This document shows, piece after piece, positions 24,154-32,098 of a DNA stretch of 40,832 bases. The first letter of the stretch is position 1. Every line of letters starts with the position of its first letter. Position numbers and translations under genes: made by a program. The notes under the pieces are model-generated. The model saw only the letters and a program-made list of their open reading frames with translations. It ran no database searches and had not been told where the DNA came from. The DNA is from Cellvibrionales bacterium UBA2618. Lineage in GTDB: Bacteria > Pseudomonadota > Gammaproteobacteria > Pseudomonadales > Porticoccaceae. The DNA lies in contig DDJS01000158.1 of NCBI GenBank assembly GCA_002339165.1, forward strand, positions 48,240 to 89,071, given 5' to 3'.

Positions 24154-24762
24154 TCAGGCTGAACAAGATCTTAAGCCCACATTTTCAGAGGCTTTATTCA
24201 CCGCGCACACAACCGTTGCCGAATAGCATACAGGCGAGCGCCTGGTAATCCAAAACTTTGTTATATTTATCATCGTCTCGTCTTTGACAGCAACATGAAT
24301 GAAAATAATGGCGATAATCGCATTGGTGCAAAACTCATGAACCCCTCTGATCGTATTGAAAAAATCGACGTTGTGGTTTGCAGAGGCAAGGTCATAAAGC
24401 CCACAGACTAGTATGGGATCTTACGCAAATGTTGCCGACATTATGCCACTTAACATTAATAATCCCATTAAGGTATAGAGGGCATAATGGCCTAATTTAG
24501 CTGTGACTACTTGCCATCTAGGCATTAGCATGGGGGGTGTGTGGGCACCATGTCGGTAGCGAAGAATCAGATGTAAAATAAACAAAAAAGTTACTAACAA
24601 ACCAACAGACGCGTGGTCTATCCTTGACTCCAATCGATCCCACAGTTGCATTTCTCTGTCAAACTTTTGCGCGACAAATAAGTCCAGCATAATGAATAGC
24701 GCCATTATCCAATGGATGATTTTTTGAGATTTTATATAATCTATGCAGATTTTATAGGGCAT
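24154..24762 (-). pseudogene. Cytochrome b561 gene interrupted by an in-frame TAA
   Basis: The first part, from an ATG at 24762 with a GAGG ribosome site (or from 24807), encodes a membrane protein with three helices and haem-ligand-type His residues: 'KIIHWIMALFI', 'IDHASVGLLVTFLFILHL', 'GHYALYTLMGLLMLSG'. It stops at TAA 24421-24423, one helix short of a normal b561. Without any frame change the next codons read 'LVCGLYDLASANHNVDFF' and 'VHEFCTNAIIAIIFIHVAV', which is the expected fourth helix with its His pair, and go on to a TGA at 24154-24156. The gene is therefore split by a single nonsense codon. Intact, it would pass electrons across the inner membrane. It lies behind the nitroreductase gene. 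Confidence 0.72.
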
Positions 24763-24774
24763 TTTAAATGCCCT
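24756..24774. repeat. Short perfect inverted repeat over the b561 start
   Basis: AGGGCATTT, one base, then AAATGCCCT form a perfect 9-bp inverted repeat covering the ribosome site and start codon of the cytochrome b561 gene. It could be an operator, or a hairpin that hides the start in mRNA, or chance. Confidence 0.4.
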
Positions 24775-24855
24775 CTTATATTTATTTAGCGCCTTATTAA
24801 AAAACAATCATCGAATATATTTTGATAACCGCGCCACATCTATCAGATGTTCACG

Positions 24856-25587
24856 TTATAAAAGTTCGCACGCTTGATCAAAATCAAGACGCGGTAATCT
24901 CTGAAATATACGACTTGGATCTCCATAGCCCAAGCAGCATAAAAAATTCGAAACCACAGAGGTGCCAGCAAAAAATATGTCGTCAACCGCTTGATTGTTA
25001 AAACCTGACATCGGCCCACAATCGAGTCCCAACGCGCGGGCAGCCATGATCAACTGAGCACCTTGCAGGGTGCCATTTCGAAACGCAGTCGTCGCACAAT
25101 AAGCCGGCTTTTCGATAAACATTGGTTTTAGATCGGCATAGGGTACGAGTTGATCCAATCGCTCATAAAAATCATTATCATGAGCGATAATCGCAACCAC
25201 GGGAGCACCCATTATTTTCTCAACATTGTTACCGGTTAAGGTCGGCCGTAATCGCTCCTTGCTCTCTTCTGACCGCAGAAAAATAAACCGTCCAGGGCAG
25301 CAATTTACGCTAGTAGAAGCCATTTTAGTCAGGTCATAGAGCGTACGTAACAGATCGTCGCTAACCTCTCTATCTTGCCAGGCATACTGAGCTCTCGGTT
25401 CTCTAAAGAGCAAATCAAGATGACCATCACTCAATGGACTATATCGATTTTTCATTTCAGTAAAGGCCGTTTGGGCAGCCAGAACCTCTTCAGACTTTAC
25501 TTCAGCGCCTCCATGAAGCATGCGCTGCATCCCGGCCGCTGCCGCCAGCTCTTGGGCAGAAACAGTGTGTTTATTCAAATTACTCAT
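24856..25587 (-). CDS. Nitroreductase-family protein (RutE/HadB-like)
   Basis: The protein (243 residues from the ATG at 25587) belongs to the FMN-dependent nitroreductase superfamily, nearest in pattern to RutE-type malonic-semialdehyde/3-hydroxypropanoate oxidoreductases. The body begins 'SPLSDGHLDLLFREPRAQYAW' (partial), with 'MASTSVNCCPGRFIFL' at the flavin site, 'NGTLQGAQLIMAARALGLDCGPMSGF' (partial) and 'CLGYGDP' near the end. A roughly 45-residue N-terminal extension is unusual. An upstream in-frame ATG at 25599 lacks a ribosome site. It follows the VOC-dioxygenase gene by 18 bp, so the two are probably one unit. It may reduce a semialdehyde or quinone-like product of ring cleavage; the substrate is inferred. 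Confidence 0.82.
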   Translation of the reverse strand: MSNLNKHTVSAQELAAAAGMQRMLHGGAEVKSEEVLAAQTAFTEMKNRYSPLSDGHLDLLFREPRAQYAWQDREVSDDLLRTLYDLTKMASTSVNCCPGRFIFLRSEESKERLRPTLTGNNVEKIMGAPVVAIIAHDNDFYERLDQLVPYADLKPMFIEKPAYCATTAFRNGTLQGAQLIMAARALGLDCGPMSGFNNQAVDDIFFAGTSVVSNFLCCLGYGDPSRIFQRLPRLDFDQACELL

Positions 25588-25605
25588 ATTTAATCTCATT
25601 AATTA

Positions 25606-26682
25606 CTATTGTTGTTCCATCATCTTTACCAAATCACTCAGGCTCGGAGTCGCTGCCCTAAAGCTATCAACATCTTCGCTTGGCATACTAGCGCCAAAAG
25701 AAGAGGGAACTTCCGGTCCATATTGCGCCATGATTAAATCTCTTGCGGGTGTATCCGTGGCGGCTATCGTCGCATCCAGAAGATCACCGTCGGTCCAGTG
25801 TTCATGAGTAAAGCCAGTAGGATCGCGCCAGTAGTCATACATTTGACTCCCCAGCAGGTGTCTACCGATACCCCATTCATGGTAATACTTATCAACGGTT
25901 TTCATATGATAATGACCCGCCATTAGATCATCGACCGAATCAGTAACTTCATAGCCAGCATGCCCAAAGGCAGGTCGTGGCTCGCCCATAATCTGCACAT
26001 TATTGAGTGTATGATGATCCACGGGCATATCACCTTGATTGCAGCGCATAAAGGCACCTATGGAAGCAGCACCATCTGGTCCTATGAGATTATCGCTGAC
26101 CAAGAAACCAAGAGTCTTGGCGTACCAGTCTACGGATGCCGCAGCATCGGCAACATTGATGGCTGTGTGCCCTAGACGCTTAACTTTAGAGGTTAATTCA
26201 TACACCCAACGATCATTATGCAACTGCCATTCATCTGACCCGCGTCCAAACCGCTGCAGGGCGTTCTCTCTTGGCTTGTCTACACCAGTATTGAGCCTTT
26301 TGGGGTCAATCGTTATTCGCTCAGCTACTTCCATACCGTAGTAAACTTCAATTTCGATATTATCGGGATCCATAATGGTCACTTTATGACCGCCACCAGG
26401 ATCAGTATTTTCAACAATTTCAACACCTTTGGCCGCTGCGAGTGCTTCAAGGTCAGAAAAGGCATTAGCTCTATAGGCGGTACCAATATGTCGGTTAGTA
26501 TTTCCTTTAGTCGCAACATAGCAGTAGGGCGCCGTGCCGGTGCCACGATAAAAAATCGTATCTGCAGTTTCATAGGCCAGGAACATACCAAAATGTTCCA
26601 TGTACTCTTTTTGTGGCGCCAAATCTATTAGTTCAAAACGCACAAAAATGATATCGGCTATCTTACAAATCGGCTTACTCAT
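25606..26682 (-). CDS. VOC-family protein, probable type I extradiol ring-cleavage dioxygenase
   Basis: The 358-residue protein has two vicinal-oxygen-chelate modules (about residues 8-118 and 168-300). The C-terminal one carries the Fe-ligand set of extradiol dioxygenases: His172 in 'LGHTAINVAD', His241 in 'FGHAGYEV' and Glu294 in 'PTGFTHEHWTDGD', plus 'HEWGIGRHLLGSQMYDYWRD', a pattern familiar from 2,3-dihydroxybiphenyl or catechol 2,3-dioxygenase relatives. It would cleave the ring of a catechol-type compound next to the hydroxyls. An excellent AGGAG ribosome site lies 5 nt before the ATG. With the MhpA-like hydroxylase and the FAH-family enzyme it gives the core of a meta-cleavage route. 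A glyoxalase-type function is less likely given the two full domains and the neighbours. Confidence 0.8.
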   Translation of the reverse strand: MSKPICKIADIIFVRFELIDLAPQKEYMEHFGMFLAYETADTIFYRGTGTAPYCYVATKGNTNRHIGTAYRANAFSDLEALAAAKGVEIVENTDPGGGHKVTIMDPDNIEIEVYYGMEVAERITIDPKRLNTGVDKPRENALQRFGRGSDEWQLHNDRWVYELTSKVKRLGHTAINVADAAASVDWYAKTLGFLVSDNLIGPDGAASIGAFMRCNQGDMPVDHHTLNNVQIMGEPRPAFGHAGYEVTDSVDDLMAGHYHMKTVDKYYHEWGIGRHLLGSQMYDYWRDPTGFTHEHWTDGDLLDATIAATDTPARDLIMAQYGPEVPSSFGASMPSEDVDSFRAATPSLSDLVKMMEQQ

Positions 26683-26729
26683 TTTTTCTCCTATTTAAAG
26701 TGTCTTCATCGTGAACTAGGCATAATTTG

Positions 26730-27602
26730 TCATTGTCTAAACCGATTTACCTCTGACCAAAAGTGACCTATGTCAGGGTTTTCATCTTCACCATATAGCG
26801 CCTTTTTGCATTCGCGCCACTCCTCTTCCTCGAAGTCGAGAATCCCCAGCTTGTAACTTTCTCGCTGCTGCAGTCGGGGCCAATATAATTTAATATTTGG
26901 GAACTGATCAGACTGAAGTACCTTGTGAAAGGCGGTGATTTCTAACCGGTGAAAAAGTTGCGCAAGTAAGACATCGGCAGCAGAATACTCGCCGGCTATA
27001 AACCCATTGCCATGGCTCAGTTTCTTCTCAATAAAGACCATGCCCTTGGCAACGCTGCTAACAAACTGCCGATATTTAAATCCGGGCGGTTTGCCCAAAA
27101 TGCGCACTAAAATAAAAATAGGCACTCGGTCTCTGGATGGATGCTTGGTTAGATAATCCCATATCACCGTCCACAGTGGCCTCTTGCACAGCAGATATGC
27201 AAGCATTTGAGTGCTGAGGCCCGCCATACTGGTACCAAAATTTTCACCGATCCCAACACCTTCATCAAGAGAGAATTCCTTGACCAAAGCGCGAACTTCA
27301 GTATTTTTTGCGGTATCTGCGGGGTATAACTTTGCACCTTGATTTGGTGCTAGGGAATCCAAATATTCAAGAATTTTTATACTGTCATAAATGGGTTGGC
27401 CATTGTGCACCAAGGTAGGAACCAGTGATGCAGGATTGATTGCTTTGTAAGCCTTTTGCAAATGCTCACCGGTGGATTCTAATCCAACTCGATGTTGCTT
27501 ATAGGTAATATCCTTTTCGGCTAGCCCTACTCTGGCAGTTTGGGATGCCAGCGACTCACCATAGCCATAAAGTTCAAATTCTTGATTATATTCGATAGCC
27601 AT
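26730..27602 (-). CDS. Glutathione S-transferase family protein
   Basis: The 290-residue protein has an N-terminal thioredoxin-like GST domain ('ELYGYGESLASQTARVGLA', with the cis-Pro in 'NPASLVPTLVHNGQPIYDS', residues about 10-90) and an all-helical C-terminal domain longer than usual. The Ser/Thr-type active site 'SLASQ' is in the zeta/beta-like position. Such enzymes in aromatic pathways isomerise maleyl compounds or remove reactive products with glutathione. It is followed by the dioxygenase gene 47 bp downstream. A second GST of similar length lies at 37852, so glutathione chemistry seems part of the pathway. An AGGAG ribosome site is 10 nt before the ATG. Confidence 0.82.
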   Translation of the reverse strand: MAIEYNQEFELYGYGESLASQTARVGLAEKDITYKQHRVGLESTGEHLQKAYKAINPASLVPTLVHNGQPIYDSIKILEYLDSLAPNQGAKLYPADTAKNTEVRALVKEFSLDEGVGIGENFGTSMAGLSTQMLAYLLCKRPLWTVIWDYLTKHPSRDRVPIFILVRILGKPPGFKYRQFVSSVAKGMVFIEKKLSHGNGFIAGEYSAADVLLAQLFHRLEITAFHKVLQSDQFPNIKLYWPRLQQRESYKLGILDFEEEEWRECKKALYGEDENPDIGHFWSEVNRFRQ

Positions 27603-27670
27603 AACGTAAAAACTCCTGGCATCCAGACCAATATCCTAACAGCGCAGACTCGGCATCCAACAGGCGTTTT

Positions 27671-27684
27671 CAGCCGGACGGATC
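27671..27684 (-). promoter_or_regulatory. Weak relative of the cluster-B operator
   Basis: CAGCCGGACGGATC shows three mismatches to the TAGCC-N4-GGCTA half-site pattern and lies 69 bp in front of the GST gene. No good promoter with the standard geometry overlaps it, so it may be a weak or decayed site, or chance. Confidence 0.22.
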
Positions 27685-27758
27685 CTGGAAAATGTAAATA
27701 TTAGGTGGCCAGTGATAGATTCGTCCATCACAGACCGCCTAATATTTTAAAACTACTG

Positions 27759-30014
27759 CTAAAAGTTGTAAGTAATTTCGGCACCAACGCGGCGGCCCGG
27801 ACCATAAATGCTGCGCCCACCGCCGCCCTGACTGGTGGCAAACGTGGTCACCTGCGTACGCATCAATTCATCGTTGCAGTTATTACAATAGACACGAATC
27901 GAGGCCGATTCGCTCAAATCCATAGAGGCGGTTAAATTTACTACACCATGGTCAGGCTCCAGCGATATGGCGCGATTACCCGCGTCAAACTGAAACTCGT
28001 CTTTATAGCTGTACTCTGCTCGCATTTGTAGGTTGTTCCCCAGATCAGGCGCGTAATTTAATGCAACCGTATAGGCATTTTCTGGTGCAAACTGCATCGG
28101 ATTACCCGTTTTATCAGCATAATCGCCAAATACTGCATCTTGATTGAAGTAATTGAAATCAAATCTCAGCGCATTAGTGAGCAAATAATTCACTTCAAGT
28201 TCAACGCCAGTCATCTCACTCTCGGCAGCATTGTCCGTGAGCCCACTTGGCGCCCCGTTAACCACAATAATGGTTTGTACCTGTTGATCGGTGTAGTCAT
28301 ACTGATAAACCGAGAGGTTCAATTGCATACGGTCATTCATCAATCGCGCTTTATAACCAATTTCCAGCGAGTCCAAGTGCTCCTCTGCAAACCCTCCCAC
28401 ATTACCAGCCTGAGCCCAAGTCGCAAAAGTCACGCCGCCACTTTTATACCCGCTGGAGTAGGTAATATACGCCATAGAATTATCATTGATCGCATAGTCA
28501 AGACTGATCTTTGGATCAGTAGAACCGTACTCTAACGTCTGTGGCAATGTAAACGGTGCTGCAACAAATGGGTAACCTGGAGTATTCGTGATCATCTGAG
28601 TGATAAAATCTTTCTCATCATCGCTACGACGGATACCGAGAGTTAAGTTAAGCTGATCAGTGACTGCATAAGTTGCCTGGCCATAAAGGGCAATACTTGT
28701 ATTATCAAGAGTCACGTCCTGACGAGCCTGACTATAGGCTAAACCCTGAACCGCTGGATAGTACTGCGGCGGGATGTTTCCCTCTACACCAACAGAGTAA
28801 TCATCCATGCGGTAACCTTCATCATTGAAGTAGTAAAGTCCAACCACCCAGGTCAGCCGATCATCCATGGTAAACATTCCGCCATCGACTGATGTAAATC
28901 GAAATTCTTGGGTAAGTTGTTTACTGTTCTGTTTTACATCAGTCCAAATAGCATCTCGAGTGGTTGACTCAAAATCGGTTTGTTCATGAACCTCATCACT
29001 GGTGCGACTGGTAATCGAGGTAAACAAGAAATTATCTGATTCATGCTCAATCTTTAGGGAGACTAAATCCGACTCAAGATTAGAGAAACCAGGGTGATCC
29101 ATTTTTACATTTCGCGGATCTAGAGCGGCTTCTCGTAAAATATTGGCTACGGTACCCGCCTGAATTCCAGCCATAATGGCACCGCTTAACGGCGCGGGAA
29201 GAAACGGCAGCGGCAGCGCATGGCCCAACTGATACAAACCTAATGGACCCATTTCACCGTTCGCTTGAGCTAATCTTGCCTCTTGATCAAGACTGGTTGT
29301 CTGGGCAGTAAATTCGAGACTGGTCTTGTCGCTCAACTGACCTATTAGGTTTACTCGAACAGCATCGGCGTCTTGGCCATCGTTTTTACCAGACAGAATC
29401 TCAGTCATGTTGCCATCGTCGGAACGCGTCGAGGCAGATAAACGACCAACCCAATTTTCGGAAATGGCCCCTGACACATAACCACCCACTCGCTGATAGC
29501 CCTCATTACCCGCCGCCACTTTCACGCGCGCTTCAAATTCTTCCGTCGGTTTAACGGTATAAAGTGAAACAGCCCCACCAATAGTGTTACGTCCATATAA
29601 AGTGCCTTGAGGACCTTTTAATACCTCAATGCGCTCAATATCCACAATGCCTGACAGAGACGAAGAGAAGCGTGCATTATAAATTTCGTCAACAAAAACT
29701 CCGACGGAACCCTCAGAGCCCATATCAAACTTACGTGACCCGACACCGCGTATAAAAATAAAGGGCCGTGAATCCCCGTCACCACCCACAGATACGCTGG
29801 GCACACTGGTTTCTAATTGCGAAATATCATCCCATCCTGCTTGCTCTATTTGAGCGGCAGAAAAAGCTGAAATTGATGCAGGAACATCTTGTAGGTTTTG
29901 TTCTCTTTTCTCTGCCGTTACGATTACCTCTTCTAGAGCAGGTGTATCTGCATAGACACCCTGCATAACAAGTAGCTGGGCGCTAATTGCGCCAATTATT
30001 AATTTGTTTTTCAT
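27759..30014 (-). CDS. TonB-dependent outer-membrane receptor (cluster B)
   Basis: From the ATG at 30014, preceded by a strong GGTGAG ribosome site, the 751-residue receptor has a signal peptide ('IGAISAQLLVMQGVYA'), the TonB-box/plug start 'LEEVIVTAEKREQNLQDVP', the plug motif 'VLKGPQGTLYGRNTIGG' and a barrel ending '(R)VGAEITYNF'. A longer frame from 30044 has no ribosome site. TonB receptors of this class import scarce organic substrates, and its place in an aromatic-degradation cluster suggests uptake of the aromatic or its sulfate. The promoter region carries two adjacent TAGCC-N4-GGCTA operators, so it is likely one of the most tightly controlled genes of the TetR regulon. Confidence 0.9.
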   Translation of the reverse strand: MKNKLIIGAISAQLLVMQGVYADTPALEEVIVTAEKREQNLQDVPASISAFSAAQIEQAGWDDISQLETSVPSVSVGGDGDSRPFIFIRGVGSRKFDMGSEGSVGVFVDEIYNARFSSSLSGIVDIERIEVLKGPQGTLYGRNTIGGAVSLYTVKPTEEFEARVKVAAGNEGYQRVGGYVSGAISENWVGRLSASTRSDDGNMTEILSGKNDGQDADAVRVNLIGQLSDKTSLEFTAQTTSLDQEARLAQANGEMGPLGLYQLGHALPLPFLPAPLSGAIMAGIQAGTVANILREAALDPRNVKMDHPGFSNLESDLVSLKIEHESDNFLFTSITSRTSDEVHEQTDFESTTRDAIWTDVKQNSKQLTQEFRFTSVDGGMFTMDDRLTWVVGLYYFNDEGYRMDDYSVGVEGNIPPQYYPAVQGLAYSQARQDVTLDNTSIALYGQATYAVTDQLNLTLGIRRSDDEKDFITQMITNTPGYPFVAAPFTLPQTLEYGSTDPKISLDYAINDNSMAYITYSSGYKSGGVTFATWAQAGNVGGFAEEHLDSLEIGYKARLMNDRMQLNLSVYQYDYTDQQVQTIIVVNGAPSGLTDNAAESEMTGVELEVNYLLTNALRFDFNYFNQDAVFGDYADKTGNPMQFAPENAYTVALNYAPDLGNNLQMRAEYSYKDEFQFDAGNRAISLEPDHGVVNLTASMDLSESASIRVYCNNCNDELMRTQVTTFATSQGGGGRSIYGPGRRVGAEITYNF

Positions 30015-30070
30015 TTTTCTCACCCTCAGACTGTTAATGCCCATATGCTCACAAAGCCTATCAACCTAAA

Positions 30071-30127
30071 TAGCCAAATGGCTATTAGCCATACGGCTAG
30101 ATTAGCACCTACATAGTGGGTTGGCAA
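30071..30127 (-). promoter_or_regulatory. TonB receptor promoter with tandem operators
   Basis: Two operators, TAGCCAAATGGCTA (30071-30084) and TAGCCATACGGCTA (30086-30099), lie 15 bp centre to centre. On the minus strand TTGCCA (30122-30127), a 17-bp spacer and TAATCT (30099-30104) give a promoter just upstream, so here the operators cover the transcription start rather than the spacer. Confidence 0.7.
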
Positions 30128-30266
30128 ATTTTACGTTTCTATGTCACACCAAATGCCGCACCAGATGATTAAACCTCGCCTTACAGCGCCTGCAAAAAAA
30201 ACTCAACCAGCACGGCAGCCACTATGCCCGCCATTCTGGTTACCGATGAGTATTTTATTACGGCTA

Positions 30267-31745
30267 TTAACCGTCATTTCGCAAAAACCCGAGATCCACC
30301 TTACTACTAGAAGGATCCGGCCATCGAGAGACAATCGCCTTTACACTAGTATGGAAGTTTAGCGCTTCAGGCCCACTGATCTTACTGTCGGTGAACGCGC
30401 TATCTTTCCAACCACCAAAACTGTGATTCCACGGTGGTACAGGTATGGGCACATTGATACCGACCATCCCAGCCTGCACGTTATCTGCGTAGTGTTTGGC
30501 TGCACCACCATCACGGGTAAATATAGCCGCACCATTACCCAGTGGATGACTGGCAATGATCTCCATTGCATCTTTATAGGTTGACGCCCTGACCACCGAC
30601 AAAACTGGACCAAAAACTTCATTATCATAGATAGGCATGCCGGGCTTCACGTTATCGACCAGAGTGGCGCCCACTAACCAGCCCTCTTGGTCATCACCTA
30701 ATCGTCCATCTACACACAGCTTGGCCCCAGAGGCTTCCACCCCATCAATGAGGTTATTAATACGCTGCTGACTCTCTGAACTAATAACCGGCCCCAACTG
30801 AACATCTCGGTCTGACGCTGGGCCAATCTTAATGCTGGGAATACGTTCGGCGATTTTGGCGACTAATTGATCGCCGATGTTACCAACAGCAACGACGACT
30901 GAGATAGCCATGCAGCGTTGACCTGCTGCCCCAAATGCTGCAGATGCAGCTGCATCTGCAGCCATATCTAAGTCCGCATCAGGGAGGATAATCATATGAT
31001 TTTTACCGCTACCAAATGCCTGTACCCGCTTATCATTTTCGATGCCTTTGATTCTCAGTTGTTTGGCGACAGCGGTGCTGCCAACAAAACTTAAACCCGC
31101 AACCTGAGGATGTTCGATCATCGCCTCAACCACCTCACGACCCCCATTGACTACATTTAAGACGCCAGCAGGCAGGCCCGCTTTATGCATTAGCTCTGCG
31201 ATTAAACGAAATGCTGAGGGAACTTTCTCACTGGGTTTGGCAATCACAGTATTACCACAGGCTATTGCCATAGCGCACTGAACTAGTGGAATCATGACCG
31301 GAAAATTAAACGGACTCACGGTACAAATCACACCAACCGGGTAACGAGCATCCATGACATCGATGCCGGTTGACACATTTTGTGTAGTGGCCGAGCGTAA
31401 CCAGCTACCCATGCTGGCACCGTATGCAAGCCCCTCAATACCCTTGTCAACTTCCGCCGAGGCATCTGCGAAGGTCTTACCAGCCTCTACGGTACAAATT
31501 TCAATCAACGCATCACGATGTTCTATGATCATCTGCCGGCAAGCGAGTAAGATCTCTGCTCGATGGCCTAAACCCTTGGCTGACCAGCTGCCAAAGGCCT
31601 TGTGCGCCGCTTGCGCTGCTGCACCCAACTCTTGAGCTCCGGCATTTAATACGCTGCCAATTTTGGCGCCAGTTGATGGATTAAATAAATCCGAAGAATA
31701 TCCACCGACGCTAACTGCTTCCCCATTTACAAAGTGATTCACCAT
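30267..31745 (-). CDS. mmsA: CoA-acylating methylmalonate-semialdehyde dehydrogenase
   Basis: The 492-residue aldehyde dehydrogenase has the hallmarks of the MmsA branch: 'SPFNFPVMIPL' (residues 144-154), 'AKPSEKVPSAF', Asn249 in 'GSGKNHMIILPDAD' where other ALDHs have the general-base Glu, and the nucleophile Cys278 in 'GAAGQRCMAISVVVAVG'. Such enzymes oxidise malonate or methylmalonate semialdehyde to acetyl- or propionyl-CoA with NAD and CoA. In this cluster it probably processes the aldehyde left after ring-cleavage-product breakdown, feeding central metabolism. An AAGGAAG ribosome site lies 6-7 nt from the ATG. It is divergent from the hydroxylase gene and each has its own operator-bearing promoter. 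Confidence 0.9.
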   Translation of the reverse strand: MVNHFVNGEAVSVGGYSSDLFNPSTGAKIGSVLNAGAQELGAAAQAAHKAFGSWSAKGLGHRAEILLACRQMIIEHRDALIEICTVEAGKTFADASAEVDKGIEGLAYGASMGSWLRSATTQNVSTGIDVMDARYPVGVICTVSPFNFPVMIPLVQCAMAIACGNTVIAKPSEKVPSAFRLIAELMHKAGLPAGVLNVVNGGREVVEAMIEHPQVAGLSFVGSTAVAKQLRIKGIENDKRVQAFGSGKNHMIILPDADLDMAADAAASAAFGAAGQRCMAISVVVAVGNIGDQLVAKIAERIPSIKIGPASDRDVQLGPVISSESQQRINNLIDGVEASGAKLCVDGRLGDDQEGWLVGATLVDNVKPGMPIYDNEVFGPVLSVVRASTYKDAMEIIASHPLGNGAAIFTRDGGAAKHYADNVQAGMVGINVPIPVPPWNHSFGGWKDSAFTDSKISGPEALNFHTSVKAIVSRWPDPSSSKVDLGFLRNDG

Positions 31746-31905
31746 GAAGTACTTCCTTAATGTTGACTATTTTATTGGGTCTTTTGTGTGCTTTATTTAG
31801 CGCTTAAAGTGCTTTTGAATAGGCCTATTAAACGGCTCTACCCACGACCAAATATGATGGGATAACATTGGTGCAAATTGTTTTAAACGCCGATGCGAGA
31901 GATTA

Positions 31906-31934
31906 AGTTTAGCCAGCAGGCTAAAATAAGTCAA
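31906..31934 (-). promoter_or_regulatory. mmsA promoter with TetR-type operator in the spacer
   Basis: On the minus strand TTGACT (31929-31934), a 17-bp spacer and TAAACT (31906-31911) form a near-consensus promoter. The operator TAGCCAGCAGGCTA (plus strand, 31910-31923) fills the spacer and enters the -10. It lies about 160 bp before the mmsA start. Confidence 0.75.
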
Positions 31935-32033
31935 TCACCTAATAAGTAGCCCGTTTTAGTCACATTAAAAAGGTTATCCTTGAGTCGTATCGACGCATAA
32001 TTCAATTTTCCCTTGCGTTGACCAGCAACACCC

Positions 32034-32062
32034 TTGACGGATAATAGCCATGTGGCTAAAAT
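32034..32062 (+). promoter_or_regulatory. Hydroxylase promoter with TetR-type operator in the spacer
   Basis: TTGACG (32034-32039), a 17-bp spacer and TAAAAT (32057-32062) match sigma-70 promoters well. The operator TAGCCATGTGGCTA (32045-32058) starts 5 bp after the -35 and ends in the -10, in the same register as the mmsA, sulfatase and FAH promoters. Confidence 0.78.
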
Positions 32063-32098
32063 AAATTATTGTGTACTTTAAAACTCAGGCCTTTAAGT

